DNA of 64,000 nt, from assembly GCA_024138025.1 (NCBI GenBank), contig JAMXBD010003356.1:60771-124770 (forward strand), read 5' to 3'. The DNA comes from Combretum micranthum (Eukaryota > Streptophyta > Magnoliopsida > Myrtales > Combretaceae). Below are positions 10,216-21,275 of the stretch, piece after piece; position 1 is the stretch's first letter; each line of letters begins with the position of its first letter. Below the pieces are notes generated by a model. It made no database searches. It worked only from the letters and a program-made list of their open reading frames with translations, and was not told where the DNA came from. A program made the translations under genes and the position numbers.

Positions 10216-11800
10216 CTCCTTCTGTTTCGATCATGAGTGAGTCCTCGTGAAATTCTGCTGGTATAGTATCTGTGATCACATCTTCACTTTCGTTCGGAAA
10301 ATGAGCCAAGAGATCAGCTAAGGCCTGTGACTTAACAGCTTTAGGAGTCTGTATTGTAATGTCGAACTCTCCAAGAAGCAACAACCATTTTGCAATACGC
10401 CCAGACAACGCTGGTCGTGACAATAAATACTTGATAGGATCTGACCGTGTGACAAGGTTAACCTTATGTGCCAGAAAGTAGTGACGTAATTTTTGAGTTG
10501 CAAACACCAGCGCGAGACAATGCTTCTCGCAAGCTGGGTATTTGACCTCACTTCCTTGAAGTGAGCGACTCAAATAATAGACCGGGCGTTCTTGGCCGTC
10601 TATTTCTTGTGCAAGTAAAGCTCCGATTGATCTGCTGGTAGAAGTGAGATATAATATCATCGGTACTTGCTTCACAGGCATAGTCATGGTATGAGAAGAA
10701 GTGAGAATTCCCTTAATTCTTTGAATCGCATCTTCATGGACTTGTTTCCATTCAAATGCAATTCCTTTCTTCATAAGTTGATGTAAGGGATGCGAAATCT
10801 CTGCAAGTGCAGGCATGAATCTCCTAATATATGAAACTTTCCCCATGAAAGTTTTCAACTCTTTCAAAGTAGTTGGCGAGGGCATAGACAATATAGCTTG
10901 TATTTTTGCAGGATCAACATCAATTCCCTTCCTATGGACCACGAATCCAAGGAATTTTCCCGAAGCAACTCCAAAGACACATTTCAAAGGATTCATGCGA
11001 AGCTTATACAATCGACATCGTTCAAAAACCTTCCGAAGATGGACCAAGTGGTCTGGTGCATGTTTTGATTTCACGACTATGTCGTCCACGTAATCCTCCA
11101 TGAAATCATGCATCATATCGTGAAAAATGGCTGTCATTGCCCTTTGATAAGTAGCACCAGCATTCTTGAGTCCAAAGGGCATGACAGTATAATAGAAATT
11201 CCCAACAGGCGTTCGAAAGGCAGTACGCTCAGCGTCTCCAATTGCCATCTTGATTTGATTATACCCGCTGAAACCATCCATGAATGAAAATAATTCATGT
11301 CCTGCCGTGACATCCACTAAGGTGTCTATATTTGGTAAAGGGAAATCATCTTTAGGACAAGCCTTGTTCAAATCTCGAAAATCTACGCAAACCCTTATTT
11401 GGCCATTCTTTTTTCTAACAGGTACGACATTTGCGAGCCAAGTAGGGTGCTCGATTGGTTTGATAAAGCCGCATGAAGCAACTTCTCAATTTCGTGTTTG
11501 ATTTGAACCTCAACCTCAGGACGGAAAACTCGTTGTCCTTGCTTAATAGGAGTCGTGCCTGGGGCGATATTTAGTCTGTGTACTACAAGACTAGGATCAA
11601 ACCTGGCATCTCATCATATGCCCAAGCAAACACGTCCCTATATTCTCTCAACAAATCAATGAGAAGACTTTTAACATCTTGTAACAAGCCTTTGCTGACA
11701 AAAATTGGCCGCGGCGACTCCCCTGGACGCGCTAGATCCAATTCCTCAATTTCTTCATTCTGTGGCTTTATTTGATCTTGCATTTGTTGAGGGGCGGGTT
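10154..11800 (-). pseudogene. Tat pol: reverse transcriptase and gypsy RNase H
   Basis: The 405-codon frame from 11371 starts inside RT at NKACPKDDFPLPNID. It contains FSFMDGFSGYNQIKM, FRTPVGNFYYTVMPFGLKNAG and the YVDD active site at residues 94-97. The connection and tether follow, then the gypsy RNase H (about residues 236-356: ALLAQEIDGQERPVYYLSRS, LRHYFLAHKVNLVTRSDP, LADLLAHFP). The upstream RT start (FAWAYDEMPGL, then VRKKNGQIRVCVDF) is split over two other frames at about 11370-11790. RT and RNase H copy element RNA into DNA. The core frame is long and intact, so decay is modest. Confidence 0.93.
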
Positions 11801-12690
11801 GAATTTCTTGAATTGGTACAGGGTCTGAAGAAGAACAAACTTCCTTAGACCCTGGAAACCGTCATAAGAGATATACTCTTCGCCCATCTTCTCTAACATA
11901 ACTTTCAACAGCGTCAGCTTGCTTGTTCTTCTTTTTACCTCCTCGACAACCACGCATTTTTCTCTTCTTTTGTTGGCCTCTTGAATTTCTTCCCAAGTGG
12001 GTAATGGTACACCTGAAGCTCTAGCAATAGCTGTCTCACCTTCATCAGAGTACTCATTGAAGAAGGTAGATTCAATGAAATTTGCCTCATCGTGCTCGAA
12101 AGGATTCTTTGTAGCAGGAATAAATATATCCTTCCCTTTCCAATGTCCTTTGATACATTGATGCATGGTCGACGTTACTAAATTGTGATCGTGCAGCCAC
12201 TTCCTACCTATCAAAGATGATAGGATACAGGCGCATCAATCACATGAAAGTAACGATACCACGAATAGGTCCAATCTTAAGATCAACATTAACTCTTCCG
12301 ATGTCTTGTATGGTATGACTAAAGCCATTAACTGAAATGGGTTGCTTCACCAAACGACGATAGTCAATACCAGCAGCTTCAAATGTAGTCTTAGGCATGA
12401 TGTTGAGAGAAGAACCAGCGTCAATGAATGTTCTCTTAACTGGATAGCCATTAAGTGTGCCCTCCACATATAATGGTCGATTGTGATTTGGACCGTCTAC
12501 ACACATATCTGCATCAGTGAACAAGATTGCATTTTCATGCTCGAGCCATTCTTTTGACTGGCTGCGCTGCACTACACTCGGCATATTGTCCCTCGGAAAT
12601 TTGCGCAAGTGCAGTTGCTGCTGCAAGCTTCGCCTTTTCATCAAAACCAAGTAGATCAAAGAAATTTCTGAAATTAGAAGTTTCAAAAGT
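11768..12690 (-). pseudogene. Tat pol: aspartic protease region
   Basis: Frame 12240-12686 reads NRPLYVEGTLNGYPVKRTF, then IDAGSSLNIMPKTTFEAAG, a retroviral-type active site with DAG in place of DTG or DSG. Frame 11768-12214 continues with IGRKWLHDHNLVTSTMHQC, the flap-side block typical of Tat proteases. The two frames are separated by a frameshift near 12230. The enzyme would process the polyprotein. Confidence 0.8.
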
Positions 12691-12867
12691 GCCGCAGCAA
12701 TGGGAGCACAATTATTTTCCTCAATTCATGTTGTTTTCCTTTGCGTTACTTGCCTCGGCGAGTGGTGCATCATTGGCTTCTACTGTGGCGGATCATGAAT
12801 AACGACGTTGACAGCACCACGCTGATTATTATGGGTTGGAAGTGGATTGTTCCTAACGTCGTTATTT

Positions 12868-13140
12868 TCAATAACAAGCTCTCCACTTGCACTCTTTCAT
12901 TGAAAATCTCTTCAAAGTAAAACAATCCCTAGTAGGATGCCCACAATCTGTGGAACCTACAAAACTTAGGATCATTCTTCTCCTCTGAGTTGGTAAACGC
13001 TCTACCCTTGGGAGTTTGAGATTTCCATCTCTCAACCATTGATCTAGCATAGCGTGCCTTTCCCATTGACAAGGATATGTTGGCACTTCCTTTGTTCTCT
13101 CACGTCCAGACTTTTCAATCTTCGTTTCTTCTCATCTTTG
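12868..13140 (-). pseudogene. Tat gag C-terminal zinc-binding region
   Basis: A short minus-strand frame gives the block CGHPTRDCFTLKRF, resembling the Tat nucleocapsid-like motif (Cys, Gly-His-Pro-Thr, Cys, then Leu-Lys-Arg). The frame differs from gag proper, so another frameshift lies near 13100. Between 12690 and 12868 only degenerate linker is visible. Confidence 0.6.
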
Positions 13141-13161
13141 GATCCTCACTTTGAGTTGCAT

Positions 13162-14463
13162 TCACTGACGGTCCTCTTTTGTTAAATTCACATTTCCTTC
13201 TCTTTGTCGCATGACAGAATTATTAGTCCTTCGCGCATTCTCAACCAAAGTGGAGAATGAGGCTAAAGAGAGATTTTCCAGGTGTACCGCATATTCGGTG
13301 AACATGCCTTGGATGCAAATTTTCACCAGCTCTCTTTCATCACATATGTCTTGGATGTCTAGTGAACGTTCCCTGAAACGCTCAATATAATCCATCAAGT
13401 CTTCCTTGGGCTTCTGGCGAATCCGTCCCATATCAGTCAAGGTCACTCGTTCCTGTGTGGAGAAGAACTTCTCTAGGAACATCTTGCACATAGTTGCCCA
13501 TGAATCTACTGATCCAGGAGGAAGGTTAACGTACCATGTGTACGCTTTCTCTGTAAGGGACTTAGAAAATTCTTTCAACTTGAGATCATCATCAAATCCG
13601 TAAACCTCTAGCGTTTCAATGAACTTCAACAAATGTTCCTTGGCACTTCCTTTCTTACCATTAAATAGCATGAATTTGGGACTCACATAGTCTTGAGGAT
13701 ATGGCTTAGCAGCAATACGTTGATTGTATGGGAGTTTGAGATCCAATACTCCCACATCAGACTTAGCTTGTATTTCCCTCAAGTACATGTCTAGATCTTC
13801 CTTTGTGACGAAAGTAACTTTAGGAGTTGAAGTAGTAACTTCAACTGGTGTAGCTGGAGTGACAGTCTGGAGTGGAGTTGTATTTGGTTGAGCAGCAGGT
13901 CCACCAATGACAATCTGTGGCGTAGTCTGTGAGGATGAAGATCCTCCGGGTTGAACATGTACTGTAGGCTGGGAGGTTGAGGGTCCTCCTAGCTGAATTC
14001 CAGTGTTCACTACCTGAGGTACAGGCAATTGTGTAACTATAGGCTCCAACGGAGGGGCTTGCTCCCTAATTCCAATAGTGTCATGTTCAGGAGTAGGAAG
14101 AGGATCAACAGGTCGAGCAACTTGAGGTGCCTGAGAAGCGCGTTGTTGCGCAACAACAACAGGGTTCGACGAAGTCGCACCTTGTTGCGTAGCAGCAATA
14201 GCAGCTATTCCAGGCAGGTACTGAGCAAATATTGTCATGAATTGTTGGAATTGTTTTGCAGACTCTTGCATTGATTGATTGACTTGCTTGGTATTTTCTT
14301 GCACAGCGCGTAAGATCGCGGCATTATCGATTTGAGCACTAGTAGGTTGGTTCACATCCTCAAGTGCTGGCATGTCATGTTCAGTAGCCTCGGGATCAAC
14401 ATTAAGTTCTTGAGTTGTACCCTCAGTGGGATCGGTAGGTCTCTTCCTTGGAGGTGCCATCAC
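13162..14463 (-). CDS. Tat gag (433 aa, open)
   Basis: The frame starts at MMAPPRKRPTDPTEG (14463), 20 bases inside the primer site, and ends with TGA-complement TCA at 13162-13164. The first about 230 residues are Pro/Gln/Thr-rich and low complexity (for example QPTVHVQPGGSSSSQT). From about residue 250 the retrotransposon gag fold appears: YPQDYVSPKFMLFNGKKGSA, AYTWYVNLPPGSVDSW, FLEKFFSTQERVTLTDM, DYIERFRERSLDIQD. Gag assembles the virus-like particle that packages element RNA. The start is chosen because it follows the PBS directly and no upstream in-frame ATG exists in the leader. This is the only long uninterrupted element protein apart from the RT core. Confidence 0.92.
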   Translation of the reverse strand: MMAPPRKRPTDPTEGTTQELNVDPEATEHDMPALEDVNQPTSAQIDNAAILRAVQENTKQVNQSMQESAKQFQQFMTIFAQYLPGIAAIAATQQGATSSNPVVVAQQRASQAPQVARPVDPLPTPEHDTIGIREQAPPLEPIVTQLPVPQVVNTGIQLGGPSTSQPTVHVQPGGSSSSQTTPQIVIGGPAAQPNTTPLQTVTPATPVEVTTSTPKVTFVTKEDLDMYLREIQAKSDVGVLDLKLPYNQRIAAKPYPQDYVSPKFMLFNGKKGSAKEHLLKFIETLEVYGFDDDLKLKEFSKSLTEKAYTWYVNLPPGSVDSWATMCKMFLEKFFSTQERVTLTDMGRIRQKPKEDLMDYIERFRERSLDIQDICDERELVKICIQGMFTEYAVHLENLSLASFSTLVENARRTNNSVMRQREGNVNLTKEDRQ

Positions 14464-14482
14464 ACAAGTGTTGATTTCCCTT

Positions 14483-14499
14483 CCCCAGTGGAGTCGCCA
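14483..14499 (-). other. Primer binding site, tRNA-Arg type
   Basis: Minus strand TGGCGACTCCACTGGGG lies four bases after the LTR end. From memory it is the exact complement of the 3' end of plant tRNA-Arg including CCA, the primer used by Tat/Ogre elements. Confidence 0.85.
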
Positions 14500-14503
14500 A
14501 AAA

Positions 14504-15082
14504 TGTGGGGTATGAATCCGGATGCAACGATCACGTGCGTGTCGCGTGACTATCGCGCTACGCGTGACCTAGGGAAACAACACGTGATAGGATGATCAAG
14601 AGAATCGTGTAGGGAGGAGGAGTAGGCAATCTCAATAGGCTCTAACACACGTGTGACAGGTAAGGGAGCTAAATAGCATCAACCTCACTGAGTACTATGT
14701 GTGTGTATGTTCTTGAGTAGTAAATTAAGTGTTTGATTCACCAAGACGGAAATCCGGCAGCACGACGGCGTTCGTCCAAGATTTCACCTTTCCAAATGAG
14801 GTAAGGACTAAGGTATTTATAGAGAATCCAGCTGTCGATGTCGTCCGTCGGATGCGACAGACGACCAACGGCTAGGATGAGTCCCTCTCATTATGGATAT
14901 GGTTGTGGGCTCCCTTATGGACCCAGGCCCATTGAGGCCTTCATAGTAATGTGTGTGAGCCAATTTGAGAAAGGTTGGAATTGGGCAGGCCAATTCCAAC
15001 GGGCCCTACTCCAAGCCTTCCATGCCAAAACTCCCATGATCATCCCAATTGGATTGGGCCTAACTCTTTAAGCCCTGTCACA
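14504..15082 (-). repeat. 5' LTR of the Tat element
   Basis: The inner edge is fixed by the PBS: plus-strand TGTGGGGTATG starts at 14504, so the LTR ends in CA on the minus strand. The outer edge is inferred at GCCCTGTCACA (15082); an alternative is ATCCACA at 15180. Without a second LTR it cannot be settled. A TATA box (CTCTATAAATA, minus) lies at 14813-14823, and leader and U3 proportions are normal. CG-rich blocks near 14520-14570 are probably regulatory. Confidence 0.75.
14813..14823 (-). promoter_or_regulatory. TATA box of the Tat LTR promoter
   Basis: Minus-strand CTCTATAAATA inside the LTR, about 310 bases before the LTR end, in the correct orientation to drive gag-pol. Confidence 0.6.
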
Positions 15083-18000
15083 TTAGCCCAAAGAGTTAAA
15101 TCCAAATAATAATTAGGCTCAAGGCCTTTGTAATCAGATTTGTACATCTACACACACTATATTTCTTCTTAACATCCACATGGACATGGGTCAAAGTGTT
15201 AGCCCTCGTCGTATCAGCAACCCACATCAAATCTAAAGCGGCAAGTTTTGAGGTACGTTCGAACCAAACAGGACGCCGGGACGGGATGAGATGGCATCGG
15301 GCAAATGTTCCAAGTAGGCACAAAGTGTACTTCATATAAAAATATTAAGAACTAACCTTGCACTTATTTGAAACGGGGAGGGATAAACACCATCAAATTG
15401 AACTAATCATAAATTGAACCTGAACATCTTTCTGGATCAAGTCCGAATCGAAACATGAGGAAAGTCGACCACGGCGAGTCCACTACTAGATCCGCCCTGC
15501 TTGTGGATAAGCCAACCCGGGTCCATCTTGAAGATCCAGTGGACCCTACGGCTCCAAGAGGCTCTGTCCGATTTTTGATTAAAAAAAGAAAAAAAATTTT
15601 GGCTTGCAGAATATATATATTATATATATTCTTTTTTTAAATATGCGGGTTGGACTCATAGGCTTGCCCTGTGAGCCAACGGGTCCACTGGTCCTACCCG
15701 TCTTACTACTCCCATGGGGCAGTTTCGGGTCCATATTTTTTGGACTGGACAAGACGAGTCGGGTCTCGATTCGGACCCAACTCAGACAGGGGAGATGTCT
15801 AATTGAACCAACATAAAATTGAAAATATGATATTTTTTCTTTTCCTTTTTCTCATCAATTTGGTTCATACAATTTTGGAACTAAATTAATCCGTGAATTT
15901 ATTATTAGAACTAATCTATAAAACTAAATGAGTTTTAAAAAAAATACTGTAACATTTTATTTCTAACTAGAATTTTTTTTCCATATTATAATATAGTATT
16001 TAAAAGATTTTATAGTTTACATTAATTAAAATATATGATTATTTAACTTTTTATCATATATTATAAATTAAATAAAAATGTTGGCTCAAAATATATGCTA
16101 CATGCTTATTTTTTGAATAAAATTTGTTGTTAATAAATGTTCGAAACTTTCAGTTGCATCAATATTTACTTTTTATATTACTTTATACCTATTATTATTA
16201 AACAAATATAGTACTTTTCCATATAAGATTACATGTTATACGAGTATATCATTTATAAATTATAAAATATGTTTCAATCAGTAATCCAACCAAATTGAAC
16301 TGGATCAAACCAATCCATTAATGGTTTGAAAACCATGAGACAACGGGTGATCAATGTGAAGCTTTGTAACCTAGTATGGAAACTTAAGATGATCATAACA
16401 TTTATATACCAAGTAATTTATCGATATAATATAGAGGATGCTAATAATTTAAAAATTGAAATTACAATTTCATAAGTATTAATTTAATGTTGAAAAATGT
16501 CAAATAGTTATAAATATTACTTCATTTGCAGGTAAACTATAAATTTAAAAAAGGTAAATGTGAAATTTAATATGTAAATTTTATATGAATATTCAATTTA
16601 ATAACAAAACTTTGAAGTAGCCAATATAATATTTATTAAAGTTTTTATAACTATTTTTTATATGTCTTTTAATACCTTTTGTTTTGTTTATAAACATAAA
16701 TAAATCATTTAATATTCGGGCAACAAATTCAACATTTTTCTATTTAAAAATTAAAAGAAATTGAATAACAAGGTATCATCGCATGGAACTAAAGGCGGAT
16801 GCAGATTATATGATTGAGTGGACAGGGGCCCGGGAACCTTAATTAAATTGATTTTAAAATTATTTATTAATATTTGTTTATTATTATAATTATATTACAT
16901 CTTATATATTTATGAGAATTTTATAATGATTTTAATATGATATTTTTTAAAACTTCATGAAAAAAATCATTTAAACAATAATTAAGAGTATTTAGTGCAT
17001 TTAATAAATGATGATAAATATGTCAGTTGAAAACTAATTATTAATAAAGAAATATAGAGTTAATAAAAATAGATATCTAACCACTACATCACACTTAATT
17101 TTATGTTATTATTATTTTTTTATAATATACATATAACATACTTTAAAAAAAAAACCTTCAAAATTGAATTTTTCCTAAGTCTGCCCCGCCTAAATCCGTC
17201 CATGCGCGAAACCCTGTTTCTAACTTTCCAGTGATGATGGCATCGGTGAAATATAAACGACCGAAGTGGACAAACGGGACGTACGTTCCTACATGGGTCC
17301 TCGGAGTGTCTTTCTTCGTTAAGCAAGAGATGTCCAATATAGGCTTTCCTAGGCCATTCTTTTGTAGATGGACCCGTCCCCATTGGATAATTTATTTTGG
17401 ATTTCTCATGTCAAGGTTGTACTTTAGTTTTGAATCAAATGATAGCGAGTGATCGTCAAAACGCCTCTTCCAATCCAATCATCGCGTAGTAGATACGAGT
17501 GGATCTAACAGGTCATGAGATGACACGTGTCCCACGTCACCGGTTTCGATTCGTATATATAAAAAAATTATAAACTGTGACTAAGTAATAATTATTTTCG
17601 AATACCCGATTGTATGGGAGGTATTTATCCTAAAAATTGTTCATCATTCCATTCATGTATTAAAGTATAATTAATAATTATTTATAATATGCACATATAC
17701 ACAAGGTATATATTATGTATTGAATATTTTTCCAATAAATAATTATATCAATTAGAAGTTGTATGTTTTCACTAAATCATTGAATCTTTTTATGTTGATG
17801 TTATTAGCTATTATCATAAATAATTAAATCCATCAATATCGAATATGATTTACGATCATAAATATAAAAAATTATCTAAAATAATAATACGAACATTGAA
17901 AATTTAAATAATTGACTTTAAAATATAGAGCATTTAAATAATTAATTTATAAGAGTTTATTTGTTTTATTATGTTCTGGTTATTTTAGCATAATATTTTT

Positions 18001-18642
18001 ATTGTTTTCAAATAGATATTTGTCAATAAATAAATATCGATAAAAAATTGACAGTTTTACTCATACGCTGACCAAATAAATACAATATAGATAGGATATA
18101 GATGCAAATTAGATACAGATAAATATCCAGCAATCAAAATAGACCCTAAATAATAAGTGACTAGTTTTTTAAAAAAATAATAATAAATTGTATTCCAAGG
18201 CAACATGAAAATAGTTATAAAATACAAATAAGATAATCAAGCATGAGAAATAAACCATGGATGGGTCCTAATGACTTGCAATGACTATGGAAACTTTAAA
18301 GGCAAACCAATGATTTGGGAAATTTTTAAGGCTATCTACAAATCAAATGAAATCACACCGAATCAAAACGGTGGTTTTTTTTTTTTTTTTTTCTAGTGTT
18401 TTGAATTTGTTCATAGTTTAGTTTGAAGATGCTCCAAACAATTTGCAGTTAGGTTTGGATCAATCACACCGAACTTAACTGCTTAAATTTGAACCGGATT
18501 GCTTTAAATTAAAAATATGTGATTTTTTTTAGTTTTAAATCTAATTAACATTTCATTACACTCTATTTATCTCTTCTTCTTTTTTCCTCTCATCTTAGTC
18601 TCAATCTCTTTAGTATACTCCTTTTCCTTCACCTTTGTCTCT
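15083..18642. other. AT-rich intergenic DNA with repeat fragments
   Basis: No coding sequence recognised. 15225-15390 is a copy of a dispersed repeat found again at 26390-26570. A segment bounded by GGCGGATGCAG near 16794 and, inverted, CTAAATCCGTCC near 17189 may be a decayed inverted-repeat element. The remainder, especially 15830-16780 and 17530-18360, is AT-rich without visible structure. Confidence 0.4.
15225..15390 (+). repeat. Dispersed repeat, copy 1
   Basis: Shares GGCATCGG-CAAATGTTCCAAGT-GGCAC and flanking sequence (AACCAAAC-GGAC before, TATTAAGAA-TAA after) with 26390-26570 in the same orientation. Class unknown. Confidence 0.6.
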
Positions 18643-18657
18643 TCTAATCTCTACAAA

Positions 18658-19194
18658 GTTAGGCATACAGGCTAAACGGGCAAAGCCAAGCCGATCTACG
18701 AGTTAAACATATTAGAATTTTTTAGAGTAACTCAACCCACTTTGGCCCATGGGCTAAAATGAGCCAAAGTGGCCAAAGTGAATTTATGTTTTTTATTTTA
18801 ATTTGTTACGTTAAAATATGTGGAAGTTGAAACATCTAAGTATTATATTGTCACACATATATATGTATATACATATCAATGATAAATTATTATTTTAATT
18901 TTGTTGAAGAATAACCCTAGCATTTTTCGCCATTGTTAGAAAAGATGTTATATTGCACATATGAGGTGTGCATAAATCCATTTCTCCAAACATATCATAA
19001 ATAATCACTATATGTTATTATATTATTTTTTAATTTTAAATTTTGACTGGTTCTTAAACTCTTCCCTTTTTTTCTTTCAACAGCTTCACCCATGGGCCAA
19101 CCCAACCAGTTATAAGCTAACCATGGGCCAAGCAGGCTAGATAAATTTGGTTAGTTTTTAAACGGGCTGGCCTGTAGGCCATGACCCATGCAAC
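18658..19194. mobile_element. 537-bp non-coding mobile element with 15-bp target site duplication
   Basis: The 15-mer TCTAATCTCTACAAA occurs at 18643-18657 and again, identical, at 19195-19209, directly bordering the segment. Both ends are rich in GGCC/GGGC words and begin GTT when read inward (GTTAGGCATACAGGC; inverted GTTGCATGGGTCATGG), while the centre is AT-rich. A 15-bp duplication fits target-primed (LINE/SINE-like) integration better than most DNA transposons; the class is not recognised. Confidence 0.7.
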
Positions 19195-19338
19195 TCTAAT
19201 CTCTACAAACCTTCACTATCACTAAAGATATAATGTTACTGCAATATAATGTTATGTGATTTTATCTTACATAATATTACTCCATTTAAATATCAATCTT
19301 TAGTTAGAAATTCCAAAAACCTATTACTGGTATCAATT

Positions 19339-21267
19339 GGGTTAATTTCATTAATGGTACCCAAAGTTTTTTTTAAGATAACAAAAATATACCTTAACAA
19401 AATTTTTGAACAAAAAATACTTAAACGTCATAAATCTTGCACCCATGGTTAGAATCTAGCGAAAAGTCTGGTGATATGCTAACGTATCAGGAAAAATATA
19501 TTAAAATTTTAATTGTTCTCTTACATGTGAGCATATTTATTCCTTTTTTTCTTTTACTCCCCTGCTCTCTCTTCCCTCTTTATCTACTGCACTTCTCTCA
19601 TGATTATTAATTAGTGAAGTTGCTTTCACCATCTTGTTATTGCAATCCAATTCATCTTCAAGATTCTCTACGTCATATTCTTTTAACATAGACACATCAC
19701 TTAAACATATTCCATCAACAAGTTTAAATCGACCAAATATATCATTTACCATATACCCTACTAGAAGAAGTAACAAAGAAACCTATCATACGATGTGTTA
19801 TTGGTTTGGGAATTTTATCGAACACCTAGCACACAATATGCCTAAACTTAGAATTTTCACCTAAAGGTTAAAACTTTGCATATGTATTCATAAGAGCATT
19901 ATTGTTATATAAATTAAAGTTTGGACCAAGCCTAACAACAAATCCATGTGCATACTTACCCAACCTCAAACCATAAAAAACCTACAAGATTTCAACATAG
20001 AATGAAACATGTTGTGATCCAAGTATTTCCTTAGAGCAAGCATTCTTGTGAAAAAAGTAAGAGAATCCAAGAAAAACCCATTTGAAGCATATCATTTTAT
20101 GAGTGATTTTTTTATCCTTTTTTTACAAAGTTTTACACATTTTGCCATAATTGATCCATATTCATACAATTCATCTATTTTTAACAAATTTTACCTTAGA
20201 AGTGTCGAAACATCCATGAGAATATAATTTTAATGATAGATAAATGGGTAATCCTTTATTTTTTTTCTTCATTAAATCCTCCCTAAGACCCATATAAGGT
20301 AAAATGTCTCTAAAATCCATCATAAGAATTGACTGAATTTATGTCTCACTTGATTGGAAATATATCTATGCTAAAAACTTAGACCATTGAGATCTATATG
20401 GGGAAAATTACAAAAATATGACATATATTTGTGTATAAGGGTGTAAATGTTGAATTTTAGAAAACTTAAGGGTTCGAACAATTTCTGAAGTTTTCAGAGA
20501 AGGTCCACTCAATTTACCCTTATATATTTTCATAGTTCATGAACAACAATAACTAAATATACAAGCAATTACAAATCAACATCAAAACAAGTCAAGCTAT
20601 TCAATTCATCCAATCCATCAATACAACATTCATAGACATAAATGTTCTTTAGGTTAGAAGGATAAGTTGAAATTGCAAATACTTTTCAAACAGGGTGTTT
20701 AGGTGTCAAAAGTGCATCTAATCCAATTTTTGCTAAATATAGTCGATTTCGATGGATTATAAAGTGAATGGAAGGTGTTGAAAATAGAGACAGTGTTGCA
20801 TAAGATGTTTAAACCTGTGTACAGGGGGAAGACAGTGATCGAGAATGTGGAAGAGAACCTTTGCTTTGTAGTGATGGTGTGAGGGTTTTGAAGTAAGATT
20901 TTTAGCTGTTGTGTTTGAGTTACAAACATGGCATGAGATGGGATAGGAGTTTTTCAATTGTTACTCACCTCTCAAGACAAGTCATGAATAATGCTAATAA
21001 AGCTTCATAAGAGAAGCATAATAGAGATGATGCACAATAGGGAGAGGAAAGAGAAAGTAAAAAAAAAAAGAAGAATAAATATGTTGAAGTGGAAGAGAAA
21101 AATTAATTTCTTAATATAGATTCCCTACCATGTCAATATTTAGCCAGATTTCTTGTCAAAAGTATCGTAAGATTTATAAAGTTTAGGTTTTTTTGTATAA
21201 AAATTTTATTTATGTACATTTCTATTATATTAAACAAAGTTTAGGTACCGTTAGTGAAATTAACACA
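19339..21267. mobile_element. 1.9-kb DNA-transposon-like element with about 150-bp terminal inverted repeats
   Basis: Left end GTTAATTTCATTAATGGTAC and the inverse of the right end GTTAATTTCACTAACGGTAC align for about 150 bases, including a shared ATAAATCTT block. The 8-mer TATCAATT flanks both ends (19331-19338 and 21268-21275). Long inverted termini point to a Mutator-like element, although 8 bp is one short of the usual duplication. The interior has only short frames (19537-19776 minus and others) without a recognisable transposase, so it is probably non-autonomous. Confidence 0.65.
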
Positions 21268-21275
21268 TATCAATT

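Larger units (their letters stand above)
3289..15082 (-). mobile_element. Tat-lineage Ty3/gypsy retrotransposon with antisense PMD gene; 3' LTR not found
   Basis: The minus-strand order is 5' LTR (14504-15082 or slightly longer), tRNA-Arg type PBS, gag, protease, RT, RNase H, second RNase H and integrase. Then come an opposite-strand plant mobile domain gene and a 192-bp tandem array. The second, archaeal-type RNase H and the arginine-tRNA primer site are Tat hallmarks (family knowledge). Gag is open over 433 codons, but pol has several frameshifts, so the element is dead or the sequence carries errors. I searched 1-3288 by eye for the LTR ends (TGTGGGGTATGAATCC, GCCCTGTCACA) and found none, so the element's left limit is uncertain. 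Length to the array is about 11.8 kb. Confidence 0.85.

Noticed and set aside
16794..17200. Possible inverted-repeat element with GGCGGAT ends
   Set aside because: The match between ends is short and no flanking duplication was found.
19537..19776. 79-codon minus ORF as a transposase fragment
   Set aside because: No catalytic motif or family resemblance that I can see.
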